A stretch of DNA of 64,000 nt from Taklimakanibacter sp050251035 (lineage in GTDB: Bacteria > Pseudomonadota > Alphaproteobacteria > Rhizobiales > Aestuariivirgaceae), in contig JBFWNN010000002.1 of assembly GCA_050251035.1 (NCBI GenBank), forward strand, positions 98,905 to 162,904, written 5' to 3'. Every line of letters begins with the position of its first letter. The stretch's first letter is position 1. The notes beneath the pieces were generated by a model. It was given only the letters and a program-made list of their open reading frames with translations, was not told the origin of the DNA and searched no databases. The position numbers and the translations under genes were made by a program. This document shows, in pieces, positions 50,726 through 59,359 of this stretch.

Positions 50726-51799
50726 ATGGCGGAAGTCGAGATTCGCGACGCGCGCAAGGCCTATGGCAACGCGCAGATCCTGCATGGGGTGAGCGTCGAC
50801 ATCGCCGACGGCGAATTCGTGGTGCTGGTCGGCCCGTCGGGCTGCGGCAAGTCCACCTTGCTGCGCATGATCGCCGGGCTCGAAAGCATCACCGGCGGCG
50901 AGATCGCCATCGGCAAGCGGGTCGTCAACAACGTCCCGCCCAAGGAGCGCGACATCGCCATGGTGTTCCAGAACTACGCGCTCTATCCGCATATGACCGT
51001 GGCCGAGAATATGGGCTTCTCGCTCCGCCTCAAGAACGCGCCCAAGGACGAGATCGCGCAGAAGGTGCGCAAGGCGGCCGACATACTGGGGCTCGCGCCC
51101 TATCTCGAGCGCTATCCGCGCCAGCTCTCCGGCGGCCAGCGCCAGCGCGTCGCCATGGGCCGCGCCATCGTGCGCGACCCGCAGGTCTTCCTGTTCGACG
51201 AGCCCCTGTCCAATCTCGACGCCAAGCTGCGCGTCGCCATGCGGGCGGAAGTCAAGCAATTGCATCAGCGCCTCAAGACCACGACGATCTATGTCACCCA
51301 TGACCAGATCGAAGCCATGACCATGGCCGACAAGATCGTGGTGATGAATGACGGCGAGGTCGAGCAGATCGGCGCGCCGCTCGAGCTCTATGACCGGCCG
51401 CGCAACCGCTTCGTCGCGGGCTTCATCGGCTCGCCCGCCATGAACTTCATCTCAGGACGGCTCGCGGGCGCCGACGGCGCGCTGGCCTTCGAGGCCGATG
51501 GCGGCATCAGGCTCGCCGTCGACGGCACGATCACGGGCGCCTCCGGCCAGCTTGTGGCGCTCGGCGTGCGCCCCGAGCATCTGGTGCTCGGCGATGACGG
51601 CATCAAGGCGCAGGTCACCGTCGTCGAGCCGACGGGATCGGAAGTGCAGGTCAATGCGCGCGCCGCCAATGGCGATGAGATCGTCGCGGTGTTCCGCGAA
51701 AGGCACAGCTTCTCGCCCGGCGAGACGATCGCGCTCAAGCCGCAGGCGGGCGCCATGCATCTCTTCGACGGCGAGAGCGGACTTCGGATCACAGCATGA
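50726..51799 (+). CDS. Sugar ABC transporter ATPase (UgpC/MsmK type)
   Basis: 357 residues from ATG 50726. Walker A GPSGCGKST, signature QLSGGQRQRVAMGRAIV, Walker B VFLFDEPLSNLDAKLR, H-loop VTHDQIEAMTM, and the C-terminal regulatory OB-fold region. This type serves CUT1 carbohydrate transporters. It comes first in the operon, ahead of the binding protein, 14 bases apart. The 231-base divergent gap to the AraD1-like gene contains no further gene. Confidence 0.92.
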   Translation: MAEVEIRDARKAYGNAQILHGVSVDIADGEFVVLVGPSGCGKSTLLRMIAGLESITGGEIAIGKRVVNNVPPKERDIAMVFQNYALYPHMTVAENMGFSLRLKNAPKDEIAQKVRKAADILGLAPYLERYPRQLSGGQRQRVAMGRAIVRDPQVFLFDEPLSNLDAKLRVAMRAEVKQLHQRLKTTTIYVTHDQIEAMTMADKIVVMNDGEVEQIGAPLELYDRPRNRFVAGFIGSPAMNFISGRLAGADGALAFEADGGIRLAVDGTITGASGQLVALGVRPEHLVLGDDGIKAQVTVVEPTGSEVQVNARAANGDEIVAVFRERHSFSPGETIALKPQAGAMHLFDGESGLRITA

Positions 51800-51813
51800 A
51801 AAGGAGGAAAACC

Positions 51814-53124
51814 ATGGCATTCACACGGCGCGACTTGCTCAAGACGACGGCCGGCGCTTCGGCCGGATTGCTTTTGCCTGCGGCGTTCAACGCCGGGGTC
51901 CAGGCACAGGATGTCTCTTTCAAGCCGGAAGACGGCGCGAGCCTCAGGCTCCTGCGCTGGTCGCCCTTCGTCAAGGGCGACGAGGATCAGTGGCTCGCCA
52001 ACACCAAGAAGTTCACCGAGGCGACGGGCGTCGAGGTGCGCGTCGACAAGGAGAGCTGGGAGGATATCAGGCCCAAGGCCGCGGTCGCCGCCAATGTCGG
52101 CTCAGGGCCCGACCTGATGTTCGTGTGGTTCGACGATCCGCATCAATATCCCGACAAGCTGCTCGATGTGAGCGACCTCGCCAACTATCTGGGCAACAAA
52201 TATGGCGGCTGGTATGACGGCCCCAAGAGCTATGCGACGCGCGACGGCGCCTTTGTCGGCCTGCCGCTCGCCACCATCGGCAATGCCATCGTCTATCGCG
52301 AGAGCTGGGTGAAGGAGGCGGGCTTCGCCGAATTCCCCAAGACCACGGAGGACTTCCTCAAGCTCTGCCAGGCGCTGCAGAAGTCGGGGCATCCGGTCGG
52401 CTTCACTCATGGCCATGGCGTGGGCGACGGCAACAACTATGCGCATTGGCTGTTGTGGAGCCATGGCGGCAAGATGGTTGACGAGAAGGGCCAGGTCGCG
52501 ATCAACAGCCCGGAGACGCTCAAGGCCATCGAATATGCGATGGAGCTCTACAAGACCTTCATCCCCGGCACCGAAGGCTGGCTCGATGTCAACAACAACC
52601 GCGCCTTCCTCGCCGGCGAATTGTCGGTCATCGCAAACGGCATCTCGGCCTATTATTCGGCGAAGAACGATCCGAAGCTCGCCGAGATCGCCAAGGACAT
52701 CCGCACCACCAGCCTGCCGGTCGGACCGGTCGGCAAGCCGGTCGAGCTCTATCAGGTGACCTCGGCCGTCATCTTCAAATACACGAAATACCCGAATGCG
52801 GCGAAGGCCTATCTGCAATTCATGTTCGAAGAGGCGCAGATGAGCGAATGGATATCAAAGTCGAGCGGCTATTGCTGCCAGACGCTCAAGGCCTTTGCCA
52901 ACAACCCGGTATGGACCGCCGATCCCGCCGCCGCCCCCTATGCCAAGGCGTCGGAGACTTTGCGCAACAACGGTTATGCCGGACCTCTGGGCTATGCCTC
53001 GGCCGCGGTCATGGCTGACTATGTGCTCGTCGACATGTTCGCCGAGGCGGTCACCGGCCAGCAGACGCCGCAGGCCGCCATGGAGCGCGCCGAAAAGCGG
53101 GCCAACCGCTATTATCGGGTGTGA
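51814..53124 (+). CDS. Extracellular sugar-binding protein (family 1, Tat-exported)
   Basis: 436 residues. The ATG at 51814 has an ideal AAAAGGAGG site; an in-frame ATG at 51796 would add six residues only. Tat signal FTRRDLLKTTAGASAG. SGPDLMFVWFDDP, TEDFLKLCQALQ and GELSVIANG are typical of CUT1 binding proteins. Ligand probably a sugar, sugar acid or polyol; the divergent AraD1 gene hints at an aldonate or pentose. Confidence 0.9.
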   Translation: MAFTRRDLLKTTAGASAGLLLPAAFNAGVQAQDVSFKPEDGASLRLLRWSPFVKGDEDQWLANTKKFTEATGVEVRVDKESWEDIRPKAAVAANVGSGPDLMFVWFDDPHQYPDKLLDVSDLANYLGNKYGGWYDGPKSYATRDGAFVGLPLATIGNAIVYRESWVKEAGFAEFPKTTEDFLKLCQALQKSGHPVGFTHGHGVGDGNNYAHWLLWSHGGKMVDEKGQVAINSPETLKAIEYAMELYKTFIPGTEGWLDVNNNRAFLAGELSVIANGISAYYSAKNDPKLAEIAKDIRTTSLPVGPVGKPVELYQVTSAVIFKYTKYPNAAKAYLQFMFEEAQMSEWISKSSGYCCQTLKAFANNPVWTADPAAAPYAKASETLRNNGYAGPLGYASAAVMADYVLVDMFAEAVTGQQTPQAAMERAEKRANRYYRV

Positions 53125-53192
53125 TGTGGATGGGCCGGCGCGAACCGCCGGCCCTCCACTGTCATCCCGGCGAAACTGGCGATGGAAGAGCA

Positions 53193-54137
53193 ATGGCCGA
53201 CACCACAGCCATGAGAACCGCTCCGCAGGCCGTGCCCGTGCTGCGCCGGCTCGAGAACAGCCGCCTGGCGCTGGGCCTGCTCTTCCTGCTGCCGGCGGCG
53301 ACGCTGCTCTTGCTCTTCCTCACCTATCCTCTCGGGCTCGGCGTCTGGCTCGGCTTCACCGACGAGCGCATCGGCCGGCCCGGCATCTATGTCGGGCTCG
53401 AAAATTACGAATATCTGTGGGCCGACACGGTCTTCTGGCTCTCGGTCTTCAACACGCTGCTCTACACCGTCGTCGCCTCGATCCTGAAGTTCGCCCTCGG
53501 CCTGTGGCTGGCGCTGCTCCTCAATGAGAAGCTGCCCTTCAAGGCCTTCCTGCGCGCCATCGTGCTCCTGCCCTGGGTGGTGCCGACGGTGCTCTCGGCC
53601 ATCGCCTTCTGGTGGATCTATGACGCGCAGTTCTCGATCCTGTCCTGGGCGCTGATCAAGATCGGGCTGATCGACGCGCCGATCAATTTCCTCGGCGATC
53701 CGACCAATGCGCGGGCCTCCGTCATCGCCGCCAACATCTGGCGCGGCATCCCCTTCATCGCCATCACGCTGCTCGCCGGCCTGCAGACCATTTCGCCCTC
53801 GCTCTACGAGGCGGCGACCCTCGACGGCGCCACCTCCTGGCAGCGCTTCCGCTTCGTGACCTTCCCGCTGCTCACCCCCATCATCGCCATCGTGATGACC
53901 TTCTCAGTGCTCTTCACCTTCACCGACTTCCAGCTCATCTATGTGCTGACCCGCGGCGGACCGGTGAACGCCACCCATCTGATGGCGACCTTGAGCTTCC
54001 AGCGCGGCATTTCCGGCGGCAATCTCGGCGAGGGTGCGGCGATCGCCGTCGCCATGATCCCCTTCCTCCTCGCCGCCATCCTGTTCAGCTATTTCGGACT
54101 GCAGCGGCGGCGCTGGCAGCAGGGCGGGAAAGACTGA
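53193..54137 (+). CDS. Sugar ABC permease (MalF/UgpA type)
   Basis: 314 residues, six membrane segments. Contact loop EAATLDGATSWQRFRFVTFPLL is canonical. Starts 69 bases after the binding protein at an ATG preceded by GGAAGAG. The stop overlaps the second permease (TGATG). Confidence 0.93.
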   Translation: MADTTAMRTAPQAVPVLRRLENSRLALGLLFLLPAATLLLLFLTYPLGLGVWLGFTDERIGRPGIYVGLENYEYLWADTVFWLSVFNTLLYTVVASILKFALGLWLALLLNEKLPFKAFLRAIVLLPWVVPTVLSAIAFWWIYDAQFSILSWALIKIGLIDAPINFLGDPTNARASVIAANIWRGIPFIAITLLAGLQTISPSLYEAATLDGATSWQRFRFVTFPLLTPIIAIVMTFSVLFTFTDFQLIYVLTRGGPVNATHLMATLSFQRGISGGNLGEGAAIAVAMIPFLLAAILFSYFGLQRRRWQQGGKD

Positions 54138-55030
54138 TGGCCGATGTCACGCGATCAGCGCACCTGGCCGGCGACGAAGGCGGCATGAGCTATCTCGAGC
54201 GCCTGCCGCGGCGCCTCGTCACCATCTATCTGCCGCTCGCGATCTTCGTCTTCGTCCTGCTGTTCCCGTTCTATTGGATGGCGATCACCGCCTTCAAGCC
54301 CAATGACGAGCTGACCGACTACAAGAATTTCAGCCCCTTCTGGGTGGTGCGGCCGACCTTCGACCACATCCGCTATCTCCTGTTCGAAACCTCCTATCCG
54401 GGCTGGCTGCTCAACACGGTGCTGATCTCGGTCGCCGCCACCTTCCTGTCGCTCATCGCCTCGGTCTTCGCCGCCTATGCGATCGAGCGCCTGCGCTTCA
54501 AGGGCGCACGCGGCGTCGGGCTCGCCATCTTCCTCGCCTATCTCGTGCCGCCCTCGATCCTGTTCATTCCCTTGGCGGTCATGGTGTTCAAGCTCGGCCT
54601 CTATGACACGCCCTTCGCGCTGATCCTCACCTACCCGACCTTCCTCATCCCCTTCTGCACCTGGCTGCTGATGGGTTATTTCCGCTCCATCCCCTACGAG
54701 CTCGAAGAATGCGCGCTGATCGACGGCGCCACGCGCTGGCAGATCCTCACCAAGATCGTGCTGCCGCTCGCCGTGCCGGGGCTGATCTCGGCCGGCATCT
54801 TCGCCTTCACGCTGTCATGGAACGAATTCATCTACGCGCTCACCTTCATCCAGTCGTCGGAGAACAAGACGGTGCCGGTCGGCGTCTTGACCGAGCTGGT
54901 GCGCAGCGACGTCTATGAGTGGGGCGCCCTCATGGCCGGCGCCCTCATCGGCTCGCTGCCGGTCGTCATCCTCTATTCCTTCTTCGTCGAACACTATGTC
55001 TCGTCGATGACGGGCGCCGTGAAGGAGTAG
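54137..55030 (+). CDS. Sugar ABC permease (MalG/UgpE type)
   Basis: 297 residues. Six membrane segments and contact loop EECALIDGATRWQILTKIVLP. It overlaps the MalF-type gene by one base and ends the operon. Convergent with the TRAP permease gene at 55193; a hairpin lies between. Confidence 0.93.
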   Translation: MADVTRSAHLAGDEGGMSYLERLPRRLVTIYLPLAIFVFVLLFPFYWMAITAFKPNDELTDYKNFSPFWVVRPTFDHIRYLLFETSYPGWLLNTVLISVAATFLSLIASVFAAYAIERLRFKGARGVGLAIFLAYLVPPSILFIPLAVMVFKLGLYDTPFALILTYPTFLIPFCTWLLMGYFRSIPYELEECALIDGATRWQILTKIVLPLAVPGLISAGIFAFTLSWNEFIYALTFIQSSENKTVPVGVLTELVRSDVYEWGALMAGALIGSLPVVILYSFFVEHYVSSMTGAVKE

Positions 55031-55086
55031 CAAAATACCCTCGCCCCAGCGGGGGAGAGGGAGGGGCCCAATGCGCAGCATTGGGA
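55031..55086. terminator. Hairpin-rich repeat between convergent ABC and TRAP genes
   Basis: CCCAATGC-GCA-GCATTGGG (55067-55085) is a perfect 8-base inverted repeat with a 3-base loop, flanked by CCCTCGCCCC and GGGAGGGTGAGGGGG that can extend the stem. It sits just after the last ABC gene, between convergent genes, and may terminate both. No T-run, so it is more like a REP-type palindrome. Bases 55087-55192 hold nothing else I recognise. Confidence 0.5.
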
Positions 55087-55192
55087 GGGTGAGGGGGAAA
55101 CGACGGTCATGCTTCTTGAATGCCGGAGGAGACTATACGCCGGTTCCCCCACACCCAAACCCACGCCCCCCCAGGATGTAGGGGATTCCACA

Positions 55193-57775
55193 TCACGCCA
55201 TCGCGGCCTTGAGCCTGCGGCCGCGGGAATATTGCAAAGCCCCGATGCCGCCAGCGACCAGGAGCGCCAGCGCCGCCGGGATCACGCGCGACGGCCGGTC
55301 GGCCGGCTCCAGCACCGACACGATCTCATAGCCGACCTCGAGGCCGATGCGCTTGGCATAGGAGCCGAAGGCGACATCCGAGATGGTGACCGCATCGCCC
55401 AGAGGCGACACGCCGAGGCCCACGGCGCGCAGCCGCAGGCGCGGCTCCTGCGGATGGCCGAGCGGCAGGCTGATGGTCTTGCGCACGTCCTCGCCCTCGA
55501 TCGAGATGCCCTGGACGACGACGGCGAGGCGCGCATCCTCCGGCGCCTCGCCCACCTTCTGCAGGAAGCTCGCCGCCGGCATCTCGACGGCGGACGGGTA
55601 GAAGCGGTCGAGCACCCAGCCCGGGCGGAACATGACAAAGCAGCAGACGAGCAGCACCGCCGATTCCCACAGACGGCTCTTGATCATGAACCAGCCCATG
55701 GTGGCGGCCGCGAAGAGTAGGATCGCCACCGTCGAGATGAGGATCACCCAGATGAGATGCGCCCAGCCCTCGATGTCGATGAGCAGTATCTCCGGATTGA
55801 AGATGAAGACGAAAGGCAGGATCGCGGTGCGCAGCGAATAGAGCGCGCCCTGGAAGCCGGTGGCGATCGGGTCTTCCTTGGAGATCGCCGCCGCCGCGAA
55901 GGACGCGAGGCCGACGGGCGGCGTGATGTCGGCCATGATGCCGAAATAGAAGACGAAGAGATGCACCGCGATCAGCGGAATGGCGAGACCGGCCTGCGCG
56001 CCGAGCTCGACCACCACCGGCGCCATCAGCGTCGCCACCAATATGTAGTTGGCCGTCGTCGGTATGCCCATGCCGAGCACCAGCGAGACGAGGGCGATCA
56101 GCACCAGCATGGCGATGACATTGCCGCCGGAGATGAACTCGACGAACTCCGTCATCATGAAGCCGAGGCCGGTCAGCGTGATGGTGCCGACGACGATGCC
56201 GGCGGTGGCAGTGGCGATAGCGATGCCGATCATGTTGCGGGCGCCGCTGGCGAGGCCGTCGATCAGGTCAGCGCGCGCCGCCGCCCAGGCGGGCGGGATC
56301 GCCTGGCGGCGGAACAACGCCAGCAGCGGCCGGCGCGTCACGACGATGGCGATGATCGAAGCGGTGGCCCAGAACGCCGAAAGGCCGGGCGACATCTGCT
56401 CGACGGTGAGGCACCAGAGCAGCACGACGATCGGCAGAAGGAAATCGAGGCCGGTGCGGGTCACGTCCCAGGCGCGCGGCAGCGTGAGGATCGGCGCGTT
56501 GGGGTCGTCGAGCTCGAGATCGGGGAAGCGCGCCGCATACCAGACCGTCCACAGATAAAGGGCGATGCCGGCCAGCCCCAGGATCCACGGCGCGCTCGTG
56601 CCGAACACCGCCTTGGCGGCCTGGATGCCATAATAGAGCAGGCAGAGCACGACGATGGTGCCGGCAATGCCGAGGCCCGAACGCAGAAGCCTGGTCCGAC
56701 GCTCCATTTTCTCGCGCGGTATGGGCTTGGAGCCGATCTTCACCGCCTCGAGATGGACGATATAGAGCAGCGAGATATAGGACAGCACCGCCGGCAGCAG
56801 CGCATGCTTGATGATCTCGGAATAGGGAATGCCGACATATTCGACCATCAGGAAGGCGGCGGCGCCCATGACCGGCGGCATGATCTGGCCGTTGATCGAG
56901 GACGAGGCCTCGATGGCGCCCGCCTTCACGCCGGACAGGCCGGTGCGCTTCATCAACGGGATCGTGAAGATGCCGCCCGAGACGACGTTCGACACCGAGG
57001 AACCGGAGACGACGCCATTGAGCGCCGAGGAGATCACCGCCACCTTGGCCGGCCCGCCGCGCAAATGGCCGAGCAGCGCGATCGAGATCTGCATCATCCA
57101 GTTGCCGGCGCCCGCCTTGTCGAGCAGCGTGCCGAAGAGCACGAAGAGGAAGACGAAGCTCGTCGAGACGCCGAGCGCGATGCCGAACACGCCCTCGGTG
57201 ACCAGCCATTGATGGGTCAGGAAGCGGCTGAGCGAAGCGCCCTTGTGCTGGAGCACGGCCGGCATATAGGGGCCGGCAAAGGTGAACAGGATGAAAGCCG
57301 CCGCCACGATCACCATGGGCAGGCCGAGCGAGCGGCGCGTCGCCTCGAGCAGGAGGACGATGCCGAGGCCGGCGGTGACGAGATCGAGCGTGGTCGGTTG
57401 GCCCGGCCGCGTGGCAAGCCCGTCATAGAACAGGAACAGATAGGCGCCGGCAAAGGCGCCGACGACCGCCAGGATCCAGTCGCCGAGCGGTATGTGCTGG
57501 CGCGAGGAGGAGCTGAAGGCCGGATAGGCGGTGAAGGCGAGAAAGAGGGCCAAGGCCAGATGGATCGAACGCGCCTCGGTGTCGTTCAAGATGCCGAAGC
57601 CCAGCATGAAGGGCAAGGGCGAGGCATACCAGAGCTGGAACAGCGACCAGGCGATCGCCACCCAGAGCAGGAGTTGACCGGCAATGCCCTTGGGCTTGCG
57701 TCCGCCGGTATCGGCCTCCGCGACCAGTTGCTCCAGATCGACTTGCGGCGCCGCCGCTTCGGCCTTGGCCTGCAT
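55193..57775 (-). CDS. TRAP transporter fused permease (DctQM type, TAXI family) with C-terminal extension
   Basis: 860 residues with many membrane segments. A DctM-like core has GGIFTIPLMKRTGLSG, EASSSINGQIMPPVMGAAA and GMGIPTTANYILVATLM. The N-terminal part carries the DctQ-like helices. After about residue 690 there is a mostly soluble C-terminal region (VEMPAASFLQKVG, then VSPLGDAVTISDVAFG), of the DUF3394 kind, ending in a last membrane helix. This fusion is normal for TAXI-TRAP systems, which import organic anions using an ion gradient. Its partner binding protein is 216 bases upstream on the same strand. Confidence 0.9.
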   Translation of the reverse strand: MQAKAEAAAPQVDLEQLVAEADTGGRKPKGIAGQLLLWVAIAWSLFQLWYASPLPFMLGFGILNDTEARSIHLALALFLAFTAYPAFSSSSRQHIPLGDWILAVVGAFAGAYLFLFYDGLATRPGQPTTLDLVTAGLGIVLLLEATRRSLGLPMVIVAAAFILFTFAGPYMPAVLQHKGASLSRFLTHQWLVTEGVFGIALGVSTSFVFLFVLFGTLLDKAGAGNWMMQISIALLGHLRGGPAKVAVISSALNGVVSGSSVSNVVSGGIFTIPLMKRTGLSGVKAGAIEASSSINGQIMPPVMGAAAFLMVEYVGIPYSEIIKHALLPAVLSYISLLYIVHLEAVKIGSKPIPREKMERRTRLLRSGLGIAGTIVVLCLLYYGIQAAKAVFGTSAPWILGLAGIALYLWTVWYAARFPDLELDDPNAPILTLPRAWDVTRTGLDFLLPIVVLLWCLTVEQMSPGLSAFWATASIIAIVVTRRPLLALFRRQAIPPAWAAARADLIDGLASGARNMIGIAIATATAGIVVGTITLTGLGFMMTEFVEFISGGNVIAMLVLIALVSLVLGMGIPTTANYILVATLMAPVVVELGAQAGLAIPLIAVHLFVFYFGIMADITPPVGLASFAAAAISKEDPIATGFQGALYSLRTAILPFVFIFNPEILLIDIEGWAHLIWVILISTVAILLFAAATMGWFMIKSRLWESAVLLVCCFVMFRPGWVLDRFYPSAVEMPAASFLQKVGEAPEDARLAVVVQGISIEGEDVRKTISLPLGHPQEPRLRLRAVGLGVSPLGDAVTISDVAFGSYAKRIGLEVGYEIVSVLEPADRPSRVIPAALALLVAGGIGALQYSRGRRLKAAMA

Positions 57776-57850
57776 CTTTCCCTCCCCCGAGGTCTGTGGT
57801 TTTCAATGGGCCGCCAGCATTTTCGCCTCGCGGCCTTCTTCTCTCAACGT

Positions 57851-57972
57851 CCCTCATGCTGAGGTGGCCGCGAAGCGGCCCTCGAAGCATCCGTCAGGAT
57901 GAAGCGAGTGTGCTGCAGCACACCCTTCGAGGCTCCCCCGGCTCAAGGCCGGGGTCGCACCTCAGGGTGAGG
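57851..57972. repeat. Mosaic palindromic repeat, copy A
   Basis: Outer ends CCCTCATGCTGAGG and CCTCAGGGTGAGG form an imperfect inverted pair. Inside are hairpins GGCCGC-gaa-GCGGCC, TGTGCTGCAGCACA and CCCCGGC-tcaa-GGCCGGGG. It aligns with copy B at 61727 in the ends and in CTCGAAGC and CACCCTTCGAG, while the hairpin sequences differ but pair, as in alphaproteobacterial mosaic intergenic elements. It lies between the two TRAP genes and could lower permease expression relative to the binding protein. Confidence 0.75.
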
Positions 57973-57991
57973 ACATGTTCACTCTGCCGGC

Positions 57992-58963
57992 CTATTTCAG
58001 CCAGCCTTTCTCCTTGTAGTACTTCTCGGCACCCGGATGCAGCGGCGCCGACAGGCCGTCTTTGACCATGGTCTGCGGATCGAGATTGGCGAAGGCCGGA
58101 TGCAGCTTCTTGAACTCGTCGAAATTCTCGAAGGTCGACTTCACCAGCTGATAGACGACGTCTTCCGGCGCGTTGGCCGAGGTGACGAGGGTCGCGGCGA
58201 CGCCGAAGGTCTCGGTCGGATCGGGATTGGCGTTGTACATGCCGCCCGGGATCGTCGCCTTGGCATAATAGACGTTGTCGGCGACGAGCTTGTCGATGAC
58301 GGGTCCGGTGAGCGAGACGAGCTTGGCGCCGCAGGTCGTCGTCGGATCCTGGATATTGGCGGACGGGTGGCCCACGCCATAGAAGAAGCCGTCGATCTTG
58401 CCGTCGCACAACGCCGGCCCATGCTCGTCGGCCTTGAGCTCGGAGGCGAGCGAGAAGTCACCGAGCGTCCAGCCCATGGCGGCGAGCAGCCGCTCCATCG
58501 AGGCGCGCGTGCCCGACCCCGGATTGCCGACATTGAACCGCTTGCCCTTGAGGTCCTCGAACTTGGTGACCCCGGCGTCGGGACGCACCAGCACGGTGAA
58601 GGGCTCGGGATGGAGGGCGAAGACCGCGCGCAGCTCCGGGAAAGCCTTGCCGTCATATTCGCCCTTGCCGTTCAGGGCATTGAACTGCACGTCCGACTGC
58701 GCCATGCCGAAGTCGAGCTCGCCTTCCTTGATCGTGTTGATGTTGAACGCGGAGCCGCCGGTCGATTCGACCGAGCAGCGGATGCCATGCGTCTTCCGGT
58801 CCTTGTTGAGCAACCGGCAAATGGCGCCGCCCGCGGCATAATAGACGCCGGTGACGCCGCCCGTGCCGATGGTGACGAAGCGCTGATCCTGGGCCGCCGC
58901 CGGTCCTGCGGCCAGGAGCGCAATGATGCCGAGACCGGCGAGAAAGCTGAAACGTCCACTCAT
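57992..58963 (-). CDS. TAXI-family TRAP binding protein
   Basis: 323 residues with a signal peptide (cleavage near AAAQD). TIGTGGVTGVYYAAGGAICRLLNK near the mature start is the TAXI-family mark (T-A-x-I-like region), and GKRFNVGNPGSGTRASMERLL follows. It delivers an organic anion to the fused permease encoded downstream. Ligand unknown. Confidence 0.93.
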   Translation of the reverse strand: MSGRFSFLAGLGIIALLAAGPAAAQDQRFVTIGTGGVTGVYYAAGGAICRLLNKDRKTHGIRCSVESTGGSAFNINTIKEGELDFGMAQSDVQFNALNGKGEYDGKAFPELRAVFALHPEPFTVLVRPDAGVTKFEDLKGKRFNVGNPGSGTRASMERLLAAMGWTLGDFSLASELKADEHGPALCDGKIDGFFYGVGHPSANIQDPTTTCGAKLVSLTGPVIDKLVADNVYYAKATIPGGMYNANPDPTETFGVAATLVTSANAPEDVVYQLVKSTFENFDEFKKLHPAFANLDPQTMVKDGLSAPLHPGAEKYYKEKGWLK

Positions 58964-59359
58964 CTCTGTCCTCCTTGCTGACGGGTCGCCCCCTGGATAC
59001 GGGCGGCCTTCCTGTTTATTTCATGCCACGGTGCAGGCGCTCCGTCGCGCGGGGCAATCGGAAGCTTAGCACGAAGCTGCGCCGCCATGCCGTCGAATGC
59101 GCCGCGACGCACCAGCGGAAAAGGCCCCGGATCCGCAAGGGTACAGTAACGCGTTCCGAAATACACTACAACAATTGTTTCAATCAATTCACCCAATGAT
59201 ACACTTGGATCAATCTGGAAAACTCACGAAAATCCAAATACCTCCTCGCCGGAGGGTGCGCGAAGGCACGTCAGCGGGCCAGGTCGCAGATCGTCATGGC
59301 GCGCTTTTCCCGCCACCGCGCAAATGGCATGATCGGCGCGGACAGGGGGCGGAGCCGTC
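58964..59359. promoter_or_regulatory. Divergent gap upstream of the TAXI and Cys-rich genes
   Basis: 396 bases without a gene I can support; small frames here look non-coding. The part at 59150-59240 is AT-rich with repeated CAAT/TCAAT words and probably contains the promoter of the Cys-rich gene. The part next to the TAXI gene is GC-rich. No clear operator. Confidence 0.35.

Noticed and set aside
55757..57862. A 701-codon plus-strand frame opposite the TRAP permease
   Set aside because: Highly charged His/Arg/Asp/Glu repeats are the complement of membrane-helix codons; no family match and no ribosome site.
58960..59199. Small overlapping frames on both strands in the gap before the Cys-rich gene
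   Set aside because: No ribosome site, no recognisable motif, and placed in a promoter region.
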